Of a DNA stretch of 64,000 bases, positions 34,052 to 48,892 are shown piece after piece (position 1 is the first letter of the stretch; every line of letters starts with the position of its first letter). A program made the position numbers and the translations under genes. Under the pieces are notes generated by a model, which saw nothing but the letters and a program-made list of their open reading frames with translations, was not told the origin of the DNA and searched no databases. Source of the stretch: Powellomyces hirtus (lineage: Eukaryota > Chytridiomycota > Chytridiomycetes > Spizellomycetales > Powellomycetaceae); contig JAHLKG010000015.1 of assembly GCA_025526995.1 (NCBI GenBank), positions 62,001 to 126,000 of the forward strand, given 5' to 3'.

Positions 34052-34459
34052 GCCGATGCGGTGGACACTGGCAGGGAAATCGATGTATCTAGCAGTAGGT
34101 GTACATAGCTAGGTTAGCTTTTCCGGGATGGCCATGGCCATGCTACATTTTCGGGTTGCGAAAGCGCCCCGGGTACTTACTTGTAACCTAAACAGGTAGA
34201 TACATCACAGAAACTCCACGCTTTACACTTTCGAGAATAACGGGGTGCGTGTTTTTCATGTGTGTTTCGCATTAGTGGTATATACGTTTGTATAAAGTGT
34301 ATGGTGTATGTATGTACGTGTGAAATGGCCGCGCGACTGTTTTTGAGTCCGTTCAGCAGAGCCAAGGGGGGGTATTATCTCGCGAGTGTAGTCTCTGTTT
34401 TGGGGTCGTATTCTGTCTATTGCATGGGTGCAGGGGGTATCCGATTTGTGTCCTGTCCT
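34052..34459. other. gap between TAN1 5' end and the 544-aa gene
   Basis: About 400 bp, with the TAN1 leader on the left and the 3' region of the next minus-strand gene on the right. No feature recognised. Confidence 0.35.
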
Positions 34460-36753
34460 TTATCGGTAGGCACGAAGCCGTTGTGCGGGAGAAGCTGTTG
34501 TCGCAAGCCTGATGGGCATCGGTGATGGGCGTGCGGGAGATGAGGGGACCGGAGTGGTCAATTCTGCAAAACAAAACCAAAAGTAGGAATTCGGGTTAGA
34601 TTTGAATGGGCGGTGGTGGCGGCCAAGATCAATGCCGAGACTCACGTGAACGAGGTGCAGGGCGCGGTATCCTAGGTCACAGGGAACAAAGCAAGCAATC
34701 CGCGTCAGGAACACCGAGGTGGGAGTGACAACGCATCAAATCAAGTGGGAACGGTAAACGCACCTAGCGGGTATCCGACTACTTCCCTGCATCAGTGGCA
34801 ATTTACTCATGCCCCTCGCAAACTTTGTTGCCTTTTGCTCTTCCGGCCCGGGTGACGGTGGGACACCAGGCGTATTCTGCTCCACCACTGTCTTTCGTTT
34901 CAATTGCGCCGCATAATTTGCCGCCATATCTTTTAGTGGCGACGGTGGAGCCAGTCGCGAAGCTGAAGGGAAACTATGCTGCTGCAGATGTAACTCTGTA
35001 TGCGACGCTCTCGGGGTGGTGTGAAGCGAGGACGACGAGGATGTTGCGCTGTTGGCCCACATGTGGGAGGAGGACTCGACGGCGGGTGGGACGGTGATGG
35101 TAACGTCAACGTTGTATTCGGGGCGTTTGTGCTGTAACATTCCAAGTCAGTGAGCACATACAGGTATAAACCAAAATCAAATATCGCTTTCACGTACAGG
35201 TTTCGTAGGACTCGCCCGCCGCGTCGACGCTCGCATATTCTGTGTGGTCCGTTTCGGTGTATGCCCCGCAGTCGAACGTGCAACATAGGCACTGGTTGCC
35301 AATGGCGGTCTCGCAGCAGCAGCAGGTGATGACGCAGCCGAGGTTCGGTTGGTAGCGCCGAATCGGAACACTGGCGCCCTGGATCGAAGTGGTTGCTGAG
35401 GAGTTGGGGTAGAAATAGGGTTACGGATCCCTGTTGATCGGGTGGAAAATGGAGTAGGAGCTGTCGCCATTGGTGTATGTCGAGCTGGTGAGCTGTCTTG
35501 TGTTACTGTGGTAGGGAATACCAAATGGTCAACAGCGGTCCGGATACGTGATGAGAATGGTGCAACATACCAGGAGCAGACACCGCCGAGTGCTGTCCAC
35601 CATCCGCCCTCTCAACTTCCATACTGTCACTACCATTCTGCACCCCCGCCTCGTGTACGCTGCCGTTGGATGCCACGGGTTCCGCTGCACGGGGAAGGTC
35701 TAACGGTGAATCTCGCACATTCCTATCCGGAAATAAAACCCATACACGTCAGCTATCCACCATCCACTTCAATTCATACACATACAAACACACGTACGAA
35801 GTTTCCTGCGCAAATTTCATAGTAGGAGATGGCGGCAAAGTGTCGTCTCCTAGCCAATCGTCGAAATCTTCTTCTCCAAAAGCCCCAAACAGATTGCGAC
35901 CTAAAGCATTGAGAGGAGGTCGAAGGTCAGACAAAACATCTGCGCGAATCTTCTTATCTCCTCAACTCATCATGCATGATACTATTTCCATCTTCCCCGC
36001 GCGTCGATACATACCTGTCACGTTCGGTGGAAAGAGCGCCAGGCTGTTTCCTCTATTGAACGGGGTCATGCCTATGGGGGGCAAGACCTGGGGCGCAAGT
36101 GTAGCAAGCAAGCTCACTGTGGGCGTTGCAGCTGTTCCAAAAGCAGGTGGAACCCCTTGCTGCTGCTGCTGCTGTCTTGTCATCACCGGCGTCGCGCCTC
36201 CTCCCGGCCCGTCAATCCCCAATCCCCTCATCCCACAACTCAATGCCTGCATCATATCATCCTCGTCCTCATCCTTACACACACCCGCACCCATCCCATC
36301 CCCATCCCCATCCTCCTCTTCCTCATCCTCTTCCTTGTGTCGCCCCTTGCTCTGATCCTCCTCATCCTCATCATCCGAGCTATCGCGCCGCGACGGCTGC
36401 CGTTGGGTAGTCGTGGCAAGATGAGGGCCGCGTCGGTCGCCGAATGGCGACATTTGTTGTTGCTGCGTCGTGTAGGCGAGACCGCTTGGAGACGTCAGCG
36501 CCTGCATGCCTGAACCTGACGATAAGGAAACGTGGATATATTATGTGTGGGGTTGGTTGTCCAAAAATGTATGTGTGGATGCCCTTTCGAAATGCTTTGG
36601 AGCATTGGGTAGGGGCACTGACACACACAAGAGCATATCCGAACGATTACGTTTCGTGGCGCAGTAAGAGGGATGCTTACCTCCGCTAATGCGTTTTGGT
36701 CGTTCAGAAAATGATAAAGCCAGCGAGAGCTCACTCGTGAAACATCCATCCAA
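34460..36753 (-). CDS. unrecognised 544-aa disordered protein with many S/T-P sites
   Basis: Not recognised. Eight exons close in phase: 36681-36753, 36015-36515, 35798-35900, 35571-35722, 35198-35505, 34764-35131, 34646-34671 (26 nt) and 34460-34563. The alternative frame of exon 1 (ATG at 36749) was rejected because it does not join exon 2 in phase. The start is MDGCFTSELSLALSFSERPK. A strongly acidic block follows (SSDDEDEEDQSKGRHKEEDE then EEEDGDGDG). After a Gln run comes a short conserved-looking acidic/aromatic motif, RNLFGAFGEEDFDDWLGDD. The last half is Ser/Pro/Arg-rich with CDK-type sites (TPKR, SPTKP, PPSPLKD) and FRFGATNRTS. No membrane segment. The composition suggests a phospho-regulated nuclear or cell-cycle protein; this is inference only. 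Confidence 0.7.
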
Positions 36754-36836
36754 TCACCAAGACTATCTGTTATGTTTCAGAATGCACAACCAATTCTTAC
36801 AGAGACATATATAGAAAATATATAACAAACTACCAC

Positions 36837-39800
36837 TCAGTAATCATCCAAATCCAACAGCGCATCATCATCCCCACCCGCCAGACCCCCCGTCGTCGGG
36901 CTCCCAGGGGGGTACTCATACTCTCCCACGGGGGCATAACCCTGGCTTCGTCGTCGGCGAAGCCGGTTCACCGCATCAAACCCACGGGCCAACTTATCCG
37001 TAACAAATTCCGCGAGTCCAACGGCCAGGACCGTGAGTGCTTTGCCAAAATGCTGCGCACGGCGCGGGAATGGGTCACCAGGTCGGCCAAAGAGGGGGGA
37101 AGAGGGCCCCCGGCTAAACGCATTGTCATTGTGATCGTCGTCGTCGAGGGGTAATCGGATCCGGCCAAAGAGGCGGCCACGGAACCGGATAAAGAAACCG
37201 GTGATGGCCGCCGCTCCCGCGACCGATGCAACAATGATGCCAAACCACGCCGCAAAGCCCAGGTTTTTACGTCCACAGTATCCAATCTGGTCGCCCAGAT
37301 CGCGGTTCAAACCTCCCTGGCAGTGCGATTTGCGGAGTTTGCGGTAAGCGGTGCGAGTGCGCAGCACATTGTTCTCGGTGCAGATGGGTGGTGGAGGGGC
37401 AAGACCCGGGATCAACTCGCATGCCGTCTTTTCCCCAGTTTTCTCATCCTTCACGCGTCGATGATTGTATTCACACTCGTAGTCGTAGGCTGTGCACGCG
37501 CATGGAGTGATCTTGGGGGCCGGAACGGTCGCGCCTACGCGGCACAAAACGTTGGGTTTCCGGCGATGGTACTCGATCGTCTGACCAAGGAGGCATTTTT
37601 CGTTCCCGTCACCCTCGTCGGCACCCGATGGGGACCAAATCTCAAAGTCGGTGGTGGGATCGCAATTTTGCGCGAACGCTTTCGAAAAATCGATGGTGAC
37701 GGCATACACTTGCGTCGACGACCTGAGTGTGCCCACAATGACAAAGGAAGTGCCCGTTCCTCCAGGCTCCGAGAAGACCCGGTCGACCTTCAGTTTAGCG
37801 CCCGAGCCGGTGCCCAGTCCAGCGACAATATCAAAGTCTTCAAACGACTGGCCCATGTTGAGGGAATACTTTATATGATCAGTGGGTTCTGCATCGTTCA
37901 CGAGGAGCAAGATCCCGCCATGGTCGCCAAATTCCCACTTGTGGGCATGTTTCGCAATCTCATTCCACGTGCGTCCAGCGTCGCGGGTCAAGAATGTATC
38001 CGCGTCGCGGTAATTTGTTAGCATGTTGCCCACAGTACCTACCCCCAGCATCATGCCAATGGCCGAGCTGGCCGAGAACTGGTCGCGGACGTCATTGCGC
38101 GAGGTATACGAGTGCAGATGGAGTTTACACTCTTCAGGTTTGCCAGCGCACTTGTACGGTGACTTGTTCACATCGGCTGCTGGCGGGGTCAGGACTTTCC
38201 AGTCCACCCCGTCATTGAATGAAATAAGAGTCTGAATCACTTTAGACGAGCCGGTGTTGACTTCGTTCGCGTTGTCGACCTGGTTGACCAGTGCGATCCC
38301 CTCTACACCCTGCATCTTCTCAAAATCCGCGTTTCCCTTCGAGTTCATGTTGATCGCGCCCAGCCGCTTATCAAATGTAGTTCCGTTTCCATTGCTCGTG
38401 TACAGAGATCCATATTCCCGACGTGCGGTTTTGCTGTCCAGGGTCGCGAGGAAGATGGTACCCGTCGAGGACTCCAGAACCGTGTAGCCATTCGCGCTGT
38501 TGTCTTCAGCAGAGAACTGCGCCTGGGCCCACTCCTGACCGTCCATCGACACATGCACTTTGCCGTGGCCAACCGTGTCGTGTTGCTAAAGATTGTAACC
38601 AAAGAGATCATCAGTCTTCCATCCTATCTTTCTTTCCAACCCGCTCAATGTACATACCACAATCGCAATCACAAACTCCTCATAAACAACAAAATCCGAG
38701 ACCCGATCCAAAACCGTCTGGAACTCAACTTTATCCGTGGTAGCCGTCTTAACCAACCGCTTATGCCCCGCCCTAGCACCACCCGTCTTGACATCACGAT
38801 CCACACAAAACACGAGTTCTTCATTCCGAATGCGTTTGTTCTTATCCGGGTTGTTGCCCGAATTCGGGTCAACCCCCCATTCACACTTGACCGCGTGCGT
38901 GAGGATCTGGTTCCACTTCTTGCCAAAATCTTTGGATACCCACACGTTCGTGATGCAATTATCATCCGTGGTGCATCCGTCCGGTTTCCCGTGCCAGAGG
39001 AACCACGATTTCTGATGCGGGTGGCTGCGGAGCGACGTAGCGGGGTGGCCGCCGCGGGCAATCGTTTCCGGAACATTCATGACTTTGGCGAAATTCCTCC
39101 CCTCGTCATCCGTATAATGCAGATCTTTACCCGTAGTCACAAACCACGCGCGTTCGAGATGAAACGGATCCTGGGCCATAGCGGTAACACCCTTGTCCGC
39201 CAAAACTTCTTTCCATTCCATGCCTCCGTTAGTGCTGATACGGAAGACCGGCATGCTAGTCTGGAGCATGACGGTGGTGGGGTTGAAGTAGAAGTAATCC
39301 TTAAAGGGTCCTTCGAGAGAGGCGTGGGCGACTGCGACGCCCGAAGGCGCGCTGGAGTCTGCACATTTGCGCTTCGTGGGCGCGGTCTTTTCCGGGATTT
39401 CTTTGGTACATTTCGAGGCGGAGATCTTTCGGTACCCTGACGGGCCGTCGTATTCTGTCCCCACTGGACAGTTTTCAGGTTGGCCCGGGAAGGGTGGTCC
39501 AGATGGTTCGCATTTTTTCGTTGTCTCATCCTTGAAGAATCCCAAATCGCTGCAAATAAAAAAAAAAAAAAACAAAAAAAAACCCCCTTGTTCAGGCTCA
39601 CTGAAAAACACAAGTGCGAGCACTAAACACATGAAAACATACCATTCATAATCGGCATCCGTACACTCACAAGACGCTCCCTCGATTTCTCCCACACCTG
39701 TCTGATCCCCCACATAACAAAACGCATCCAGCTTCCGACGCATATATGTGACCTTTCTCCCCAAGAAACATCGGCCGTCTTTATCAGTCAACACATCAAA

Positions 39801-42800
39801 CTGGGTTTTATCGCATTTTTCTGTCAACAGTTTGGAAAAGTCAAGGTGGGACATGACCGTTTTCTCCTCGCCCCAAGGCGTACTGCCAGCGTACGTTCCC
39901 GCAATAACAAACTTGAGTGATTGCGAGCTAGGCTGCGTTGAGACGAGGGAGACGCGGACCGGTCGATCCGCAAACGGGATCGTGGCCCAGCTTTGGCCAA
40001 AGTCCCACGAGTAGCGTGCGACATTCGTCGGTCCTTCATCATTGACAATCACAATCAGACCGCCGGAGTCGCCGATCGCCCACCGATGGGCATCCTTGTA
40101 CACCTCGTTCCACGTGCGTCCGGCGTCGTGGGTAATGAAGACGTTTCCCTCCTTATACTCATTCAGCGAAGTGCCGACATTTCCGACGGCGACCATGACG
40201 CCCGCGGCATGGGCGTTCGAATGCAGCCCAGCCGAGGCATGCCGGACCGAGTTGCGGAGATCGCCGTGGCAAAAGAGATGGAGGGAACAGGTTGTGCAAT
40301 CAAACGGCTTGCCGTCGATGGTGATGTCTGGTTTCGGGATCGGGTTCCACGAGCCGCCATCGTCAAACGACACGACAGTGGAGAGTCGCTTGGGTCTTGT
40401 GGCGATATCCATGACATTAGCGACCGTGTTGGCAAGAATGACGCCACCGACGCCTTGCATTTTCTCGAAATCGACCTGTCCGCCCTCCCGATTCGTGTTG
40501 GCCAGCATGTGGGAGTAGTAATTGCCGTTCCCGTTGGACTTGAACAAACTGCCGTACTGGAGTCGGCCAGACACTTCATGACCAATGTCCAGGAAGATGG
40601 AGGTATCGGACTGGAGGATCGTGTACCCATTCTTCTCAACGTTGGCGTTCGGTGGGTATTTAGCCTCTTCAAATTTCGCTCCGTCAGTCGAGACCATAAG
40701 CTTCAGATTTTTGCCCTGTTCTACAGCAACGACGAGCACGCCCGCAACAACGTAGTACTCTCTCACGCCCTTCTCAACCAACACGGATTTCTCGCCGTTG
40801 CTTGCGATCTTCACAAGCTGGATATCGTTGCTGGCGGTAGCACCGCTAGCAGCAGCGAAGAGGAGATGGTCCTGGCCAACAATCGAGTTTTTGTACCGGA
40901 AACTAGTGCAAAAGACCGCATCTTCCGCAATCCCCGGGTCCTTGAAATTAACGTCGCGCGCCCAGATGCACTTGTTGGCCCACGTGTCCAAGGGCTTGGA
41001 CCATGTCACGCCGTTATCTTTAGTAATATACGCCGAAGTGTGGCATATGGCCTGTGGGTTCTGGCAGTCCCGCGCGCCCCCGAGGAATACGTACCAGTCC
41101 GGTTTGTCGGGGTGAAAGTCGATAATGTCCAGACCTAGACCATTGTAATCATCCGGGGTATTGAGCTTTTTTGCGTCAGTGGCGAGTGCGTCGGCTGTGT
41201 AGAATACTTTATCCTTGTCAAAGAAGAAAGCTCGCTTGTTATCCGTTTCATGCAACCCCATTCCGAGGATTGGCCAGTTGCTTTTCAACATCTCCTTCCA
41301 AGTGGCACCCTCATCGGCACTGTGGTACAGGCTGCCGGCCATAGTCAGAACAAGCATGACGGGAGACTCACGGAAATAGAGAACCGACTCGATTTTGGCA
41401 TCAAATTCATGCTTCAAAGCCGGGCGGGGCTCGTGGCCTACAGGTGGGGTCGCGATGCTTCCCGGTTTCTTTGTGACTGTGGCACACGTCTTTTCCTTTG
41501 TCGATTTATACTGCTCCAAATCTTTTTCGCACTGGTTTCCAGGCACTTTGCGGTATCCAGTTTTGCCAGTGTATTTGGTGCCAACAGGGCAATTGGGCGG
41601 CTGATCAAACGTCTGGTCAGCGGGCGGCTCACACACCAGCTCGTTGGTGTCCGTTTTTCGTGTGAACTGCACGTCGCACTCGTAGTCTCGGACAGTGCAT
41701 TGGCACTTGGTCACCACAGGTTCGGGAACCTCCCTCTTTCCGGCTGAACATGGGACGTCTCCTTTACGGCGACTGAACTGAGCGTTCTGACCCAAGAAAC
41801 AGGCTGATCTTCCAGCATCGTCCTTTGGCGTCCACAACTCAAAGTCGTCCTTTGTGCAGGTCGCAGCGACAGCTGCAAAATCGAGCTGCACTATATATTT
41901 TCTGTTGCCCGTGGTTTCGGCAGCAAGCAACATTTTGGTCGATGTAGACTCTGGGTCCAGAATAGTCGCGCGCGGGGTCCACTTCTTATCGTCCAGCTTC
42001 AATTCCCGCGTTTGCCATGTCTTGCCATGGTCCTGCGAGAACAGTACGTGATCGGTAGGTCCGTTGTCCGGGACCAACACGATGAATGAGCCACTGTCCA
42101 AGCTCTCGTATTTGTGAGGTCCCTTGGCGGCCGTGATCCACGTCCGACCCGCATCCGTCGACACAAAGGTAGCGCTCTCCTCGTACCTACGGAGATACGG
42201 ACCCACGGATCCGACACCGAGGAGGATGCCGGGCGCACCACCGGTAGAGAACACCCGCCCAATGTTGTGCGGCTCAGTAACCGAGTGAAGATGCAAGGCG
42301 CATTTCGGGTCGACCGGCTTATCAGCTGCTGACGGTGCGCACGACCATGCTTTCCCTTCCGCATCCTGGGCAGGACCGCGGAGAAGAGACCACTCGCCAC
42401 CAAACGACATTTTGGTCACCAAGCGTTTCTGATCCTGCCCAGATGAGTGATCGATCTCCTGCCAGTTGTCCACCACGTTGGCCAGGTAGATTCCCTCAAA
42501 CATGGACGCCTGGATTCTTTCAAAATCCACTCGGCCCGTGACACCGCGGTTCGTGTGTTCCAGATTAGTTGCTTTGACGTACTGAGTGCCTTCCGCATCC
42601 GAGAAAAACAAAGTGCCGAAGGGCGCGGGCCTTCCAAATTTGTCTTTCGTTGCCAAGTCGACGGCAAGAGACGACTTGGACGATTCCAGAACAGTATAGG
42701 CAGCCTGCATCATTATTATATGTCAGAAACGCGAACGCGTGGAACAGTGCTCACAGAGAGGCGTTTCCGTACCTCTTTCATCAAAGTCGATCCGAACGGG

Positions 42801-43970
42801 AACTGCGCCCTCCGGAACTTCTTTCCATCAACGGACACATGGAACGACATGCCTTCGCTAGCTTGGGCTGGAATCTTCCATACAAACAAGATACAACGGT
42901 CAAACAGCAGTCGTCGCTGGTTCCGCAATGAGCAGCAAACTGCCTTACCACAGCAGCAAACATGAATCTTTCAACAACGCCCAGTCCAGCGACCCCAAGC
43001 AGGAGGGTCTCGCCCTTGCCCTCTTTGAAAAAGTCAACGCTTTTAACCAACCGCGCAACACTAGGATCTCTCATATGCGCGCGGTCATTCTGCAGGTCCT
43101 CGGGCCACTGGGCGCACAGAATGGCTTTATCAGATTCGCTTTCGAATGTGGGTGATGCGCTGGCCCAAGTACAGTCGATGGTGTATTTCAGGAGCGGATG
43201 CACGTTTTTGAAATCATCCTCGGTGTAGAACGTCTACGGTTGGAAGTAAAGCACAGCATTCATCAGCCACCTGATTGCTTTCTCCAATCTCTGCGAAACT
43301 GCGCTCTGTCCCATATAGCAGTACCTCCTGATGACACACGCGATTCCAATCTGAGCCGGTACACTTAGATCCCGCATATATAATCTTGCTTTCGTCTTTC
43401 GAGTTGAAACTGAGGGGCAAGATGTCTGTGGCCGGCGGAAGTTCTGTTTTGAACTTGATCCACTTTTCTCCAGCGTTTGTGGTAATGTAGTGTTCGTTAG
43501 TATTGGTCAAAATGATCGCCTAAGTAGAACAAAATCTAGTCAGCAAGGAGCAGCCACTGCAGTGCGCGAAAGGCTGCTTTTGTACCGTTGTCTTTCGAGC
43601 ATTTGGATGCTGCACGACGCGCAATGCACCTTCCTCCGGAACTTCCTTGACCTTTTCCCAATGCTTGCCCTCATCCTTGGAGAGCCACACAGCTCTCGAG
43701 ATGCTCTCCCATAGCAATACATTCTAGAAGCAAACAGAGAGTTCCAAAACAGGTCAGCAGAGATCACGCATCTTACTGAGCACTTGGGTCACAGCTCTTT
43801 CGAAATGTCAATACCTTTGTCTCGTCAAAGTAATATATTCCCTTAGGGTCGCTGAGAAATTGCGTAGGGGAGACTACGACTTTGGCAGGGTCCGCGATGA
43901 CAAGCGAAAGGGAGACGCCCAAGATCAGGAGCGAGAGGAGGCCCCATAGTTTACCGGCTATCGAATACAT
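36837..43970 (-). CDS. VPS10/sortilin-type sorting receptor with three VPS10 modules
   Basis: Type I membrane receptor that carries hydrolases from Golgi to endosome/vacuole. Exons: 43815-43970, 43586-43723, 43325-43519, 42949-43233, 42773-42874, 39643-42704, 38658-39549 and 36837-38585; 2192 aa, phases close. The signal peptide is LWGLLSLLILGVSLSLVIA. Three successive modules follow. Each has a ten-bladed propeller with Asp-box motifs (STDAGRTWITA, SADEGATWKEM, THDAGRTWNEV, STNGGMEWKEV, TRDAGRTWNEI) and a cysteine-rich 10CC region (about 597-702, 1273-1377 and 1942-2032). The membrane span is GFAAWFGIIVASVAGAAAITG at about 2051-2071. The cytosolic tail ends DDDALLDLDDY, which contains DXXLL, the acidic dileucine type bound by GGA adaptors. 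Yeast Vps10 has two modules and animal sortilins one. Splicing at 39550-39642 restores the DYECD cysteine motif in module 2. Confidence 0.95.
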
Positions 43971-44586
43971 CCTAGTGCTCAACTATCACCTGCGTCCTTC
44001 GCCTCTCGAACAGACTGTATAAAAAGCAGGGTAGGTGCAGGTTGTGGTGCTTTTGGTTGTTGCCTGACAGGTGGAGAAGGCAATTGCTGCAGGATGTTGG
44101 CCGCGCAAGTGTCCGAGGGAGTTGTGATACAGAAACTTTCAACGCATACGCCAGATATGAAACAAGTGAATATGTACACAGCTTCAGAGTGTGTGGATCA
44201 AAGTGTGAATTCCTACTGGGATTTCCTGGGATTTCCTGGTGCCTCCCAGCCGATGGCAGCTCAAGATAGTGTTGTCTCAGCACAGGCAAAGTGATGATGC
44301 AGCGCCGATCATTTGCTGACTCATCACGTCCACCAATTCCTCAATGCAATTATTAGCGTACATGACACACATTACATCTAAAGCTCGGGACGTCATACTT
44401 CCTTGACTGACTGACTGAACAAACTTGAAGCAGCGTGATTGCCACAGCCGTCTTTCCACTTGGGAATGATTGTCAGATACGGAAACATGGTATATATATT
44501 TCAAGTGCTGCCTCTACATATGTCCAAGAAGCAGGCGTCTGATCGATGACCACAACACAATTCAAATGAATTGATGATGGGGCTTC
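43971..44586. other. intergenic region between the VPS10 5' end and fumarate reductase 3' end
   Basis: Contains the VPS10 promoter side (tataaaaag at about 44017-44025, read on the plus strand). No gene seen. A tgtaagaa-like unit is not repeated. Confidence 0.35.
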
Positions 44587-46889
<2,303 letters not shown>

Positions 46890-48892
46890 TGTGGGATCTA
46901 TAATTATGAGAGTTGGGTTTTCAAAGGATTGTCTACGGGCGGGGGTTAGCGATGCTGTTACATGCAGATAATGAAGTATTTATGCACGAACGTACAAAAA
47001 ATGAGAAGAGTTGGTGGAGAAAAGCAGTGTGGGAAAATAGGAAATGGGGGAAAGTCAAGTGGGGGGGTTGGGAGGGGACGGGCAGTTGAAGAGGGACGGC
47101 GGATTTGTATTTGAGCCGAAGAAGGGATTCAACCCTTTATTCAATTAAATCATCATCATAGCACTTGTATCATGACATCCGTCTGGCACGCGCGCGCGAG
47201 TCGTCTTCTATTACCCCACTCAATTCAATTGGGGAAAGAGGGATGAAAGGGGGGTCACGCGGGGGGCGGGCGGTGCGCGCGTGTGGCCCTCAATCTTCCC
47301 TTTTCACTCGGTCGTACGCAGCACATGCCTTCCTTGACGATAAATATCATCATGATGATTTGATGCTTTGGACTCGAGAGTTCACCCCACTGGCCCACAT
47401 GCGCGCACGAAAGCCAGAGCGCGGAGGTTCCGTCGCGGCCGCTGATGATCTGCTTGTGCATGTGCAGTTGTTGTTTGTTTAAGACCAACGATACTTTTGC
47501 CTGTGCAAAGGAACTGTCGGTATGGGAAAGCAAACAACAATCAGGGCGGCGGAAACGGACAAGGTGTGTGTCAAAGCCAAGCCCGAGCCACGCGCATCTC
47601 GAGTTTAGCCCCACACCTTCTGTACGTGTCCGTCGTGAGTCATCACTAGGAACTTGCATGATAGCGCAGGGACGCGTTTCGTGATTGTGGCACAGCAATT
47701 GGGCTTCCCTTTTGGGTCCGAATAAACTTGTGCAAGCGCATGAATTGAAGGTCCAGACTCCAGCATAGTATCGATAGCCGGTTGACAAGAATTGAGTATG
47801 TATATGGATACGTGTTACGATCGGCGACGTCCACCTAGTAGCTCATATGAATATATTGGGACGCTATACGATCGAGGGTACATAGGAGATTTAGCGGCAA
47901 CATGACCGCAAAAAAATGCAGCGTGGCCGGCCTGTGGGCAGCAAAGAGTTCAAATGAAAATGATTTTGTTTTAATAAGACAGCAGGAGATGAGAGATCCC
48001 CCGGGGCTTACCTCAAGAAGTGTCAATCTGCTCCATGGATGTTCAAGTTCTCTTCCATTTCCGCCACGGACAGTTTTTGCCCCGCGAGGGAGCAACACAA
48101 GCCGTATCGCAGTTCAATCGAGATGGTCATGTGATTTGAGCTGAGCCACGCTGAGCCGCGCTTCTTCCGTGATTGGTCAGGCTAAAACAAGGACGCTCTT
48201 CTCCCCGCGAAAACGACTGAGCCGATTCCAGCCAGAAGCCTAGCCAATTAAGCCAGTTCAAGCCAGGCTGCGCGACGGAGAGCAACCCATGGCAAGTCAG
48301 ATTATTGCCCACAACCGGCCAACCCAAACGCCCTGCTTTACTCCTTTGTCGAGATATACAGAAGTGGGTGGTCGTCGTAGTTGTTCGGCGAGGATAACAG
48401 AGGCGCATAGACAGACAGGGACAACTTGCAACTGGGCACATATCAATATCGCCACCCTTACCTCCCATACGTATGGTAGACGGTTAGAGCAACGCCAGTC
48501 GTCTCCACCAAACATACACCAGCAACCACTCTCTGCCAAATTGATTGTTCCCACGGCCAAATCCTTTGCAAATTCCTTTCCTCCGTCCCTCCGCTACTCT
48601 CAGCACACTGCTTTGACCTCCTGCTTTGCAGCGCACCTTTTCAATAAGGGGACACAAAATAGCATCAATTTGTAGCGCTCTTCTTTCGGACTGAATCACT
48701 GAGTCCCGAACCCTCCCGCCTTCGTCCGCCCTCACACCAACCAACAACTCGGAGTCACTGCCGTCGTACTGTGAGCTGTATCGCCAACTCAGCCTTCTTA
48801 TATCAATTAGTTACAAACACAGCATTTGACCTCCATTCACCTCGTGCATCCTTCCGATCTGGTTTCCTCACTCCATTATCGATTCCACTCAA
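46890..48892. promoter_or_regulatory. 2 kb divergent intergenic region, fumarate reductase / LIM-RhoGAP
   Basis: G-rich tracts near 47060-47100 and 47240-47285, then single-copy sequence. The longest frame (47255-47788, minus, 177 codons) has no recognisable protein and skewed composition. A CT-rich leader lies before the RhoGAP start. No gene supported. Confidence 0.4.

Noticed and set aside
36541..36749. Start of the 544-aa gene at ATG 36749 (MDVSRVSSRWL)
   Set aside because: Its phase does not join exon 2; the ATG at 36753 does.
38553..39440. 295-codon plus-strand frame
   Set aside because: Antisense shadow of the VPS10 third module.
39993..41138. 381-codon open frame on the plus strand
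   Set aside because: Lies opposite the VPS10 coding exon. Composition is that of an antisense shadow and no domain is recognisable.
38586..42713. VPS10 exon read straight through 39550-39642
   Set aside because: The in-frame stretch is Phe/Leu-rich from a poly-T tract, has gtatgt and ttgcag borders, and interrupts the DYEC-D cysteine motif; it is an intron.
47255..47788. 177-codon minus-strand frame in the RhoGAP upstream region
   Set aside because: Odd composition, no recognisable domain, no plausible start context or splice partners.
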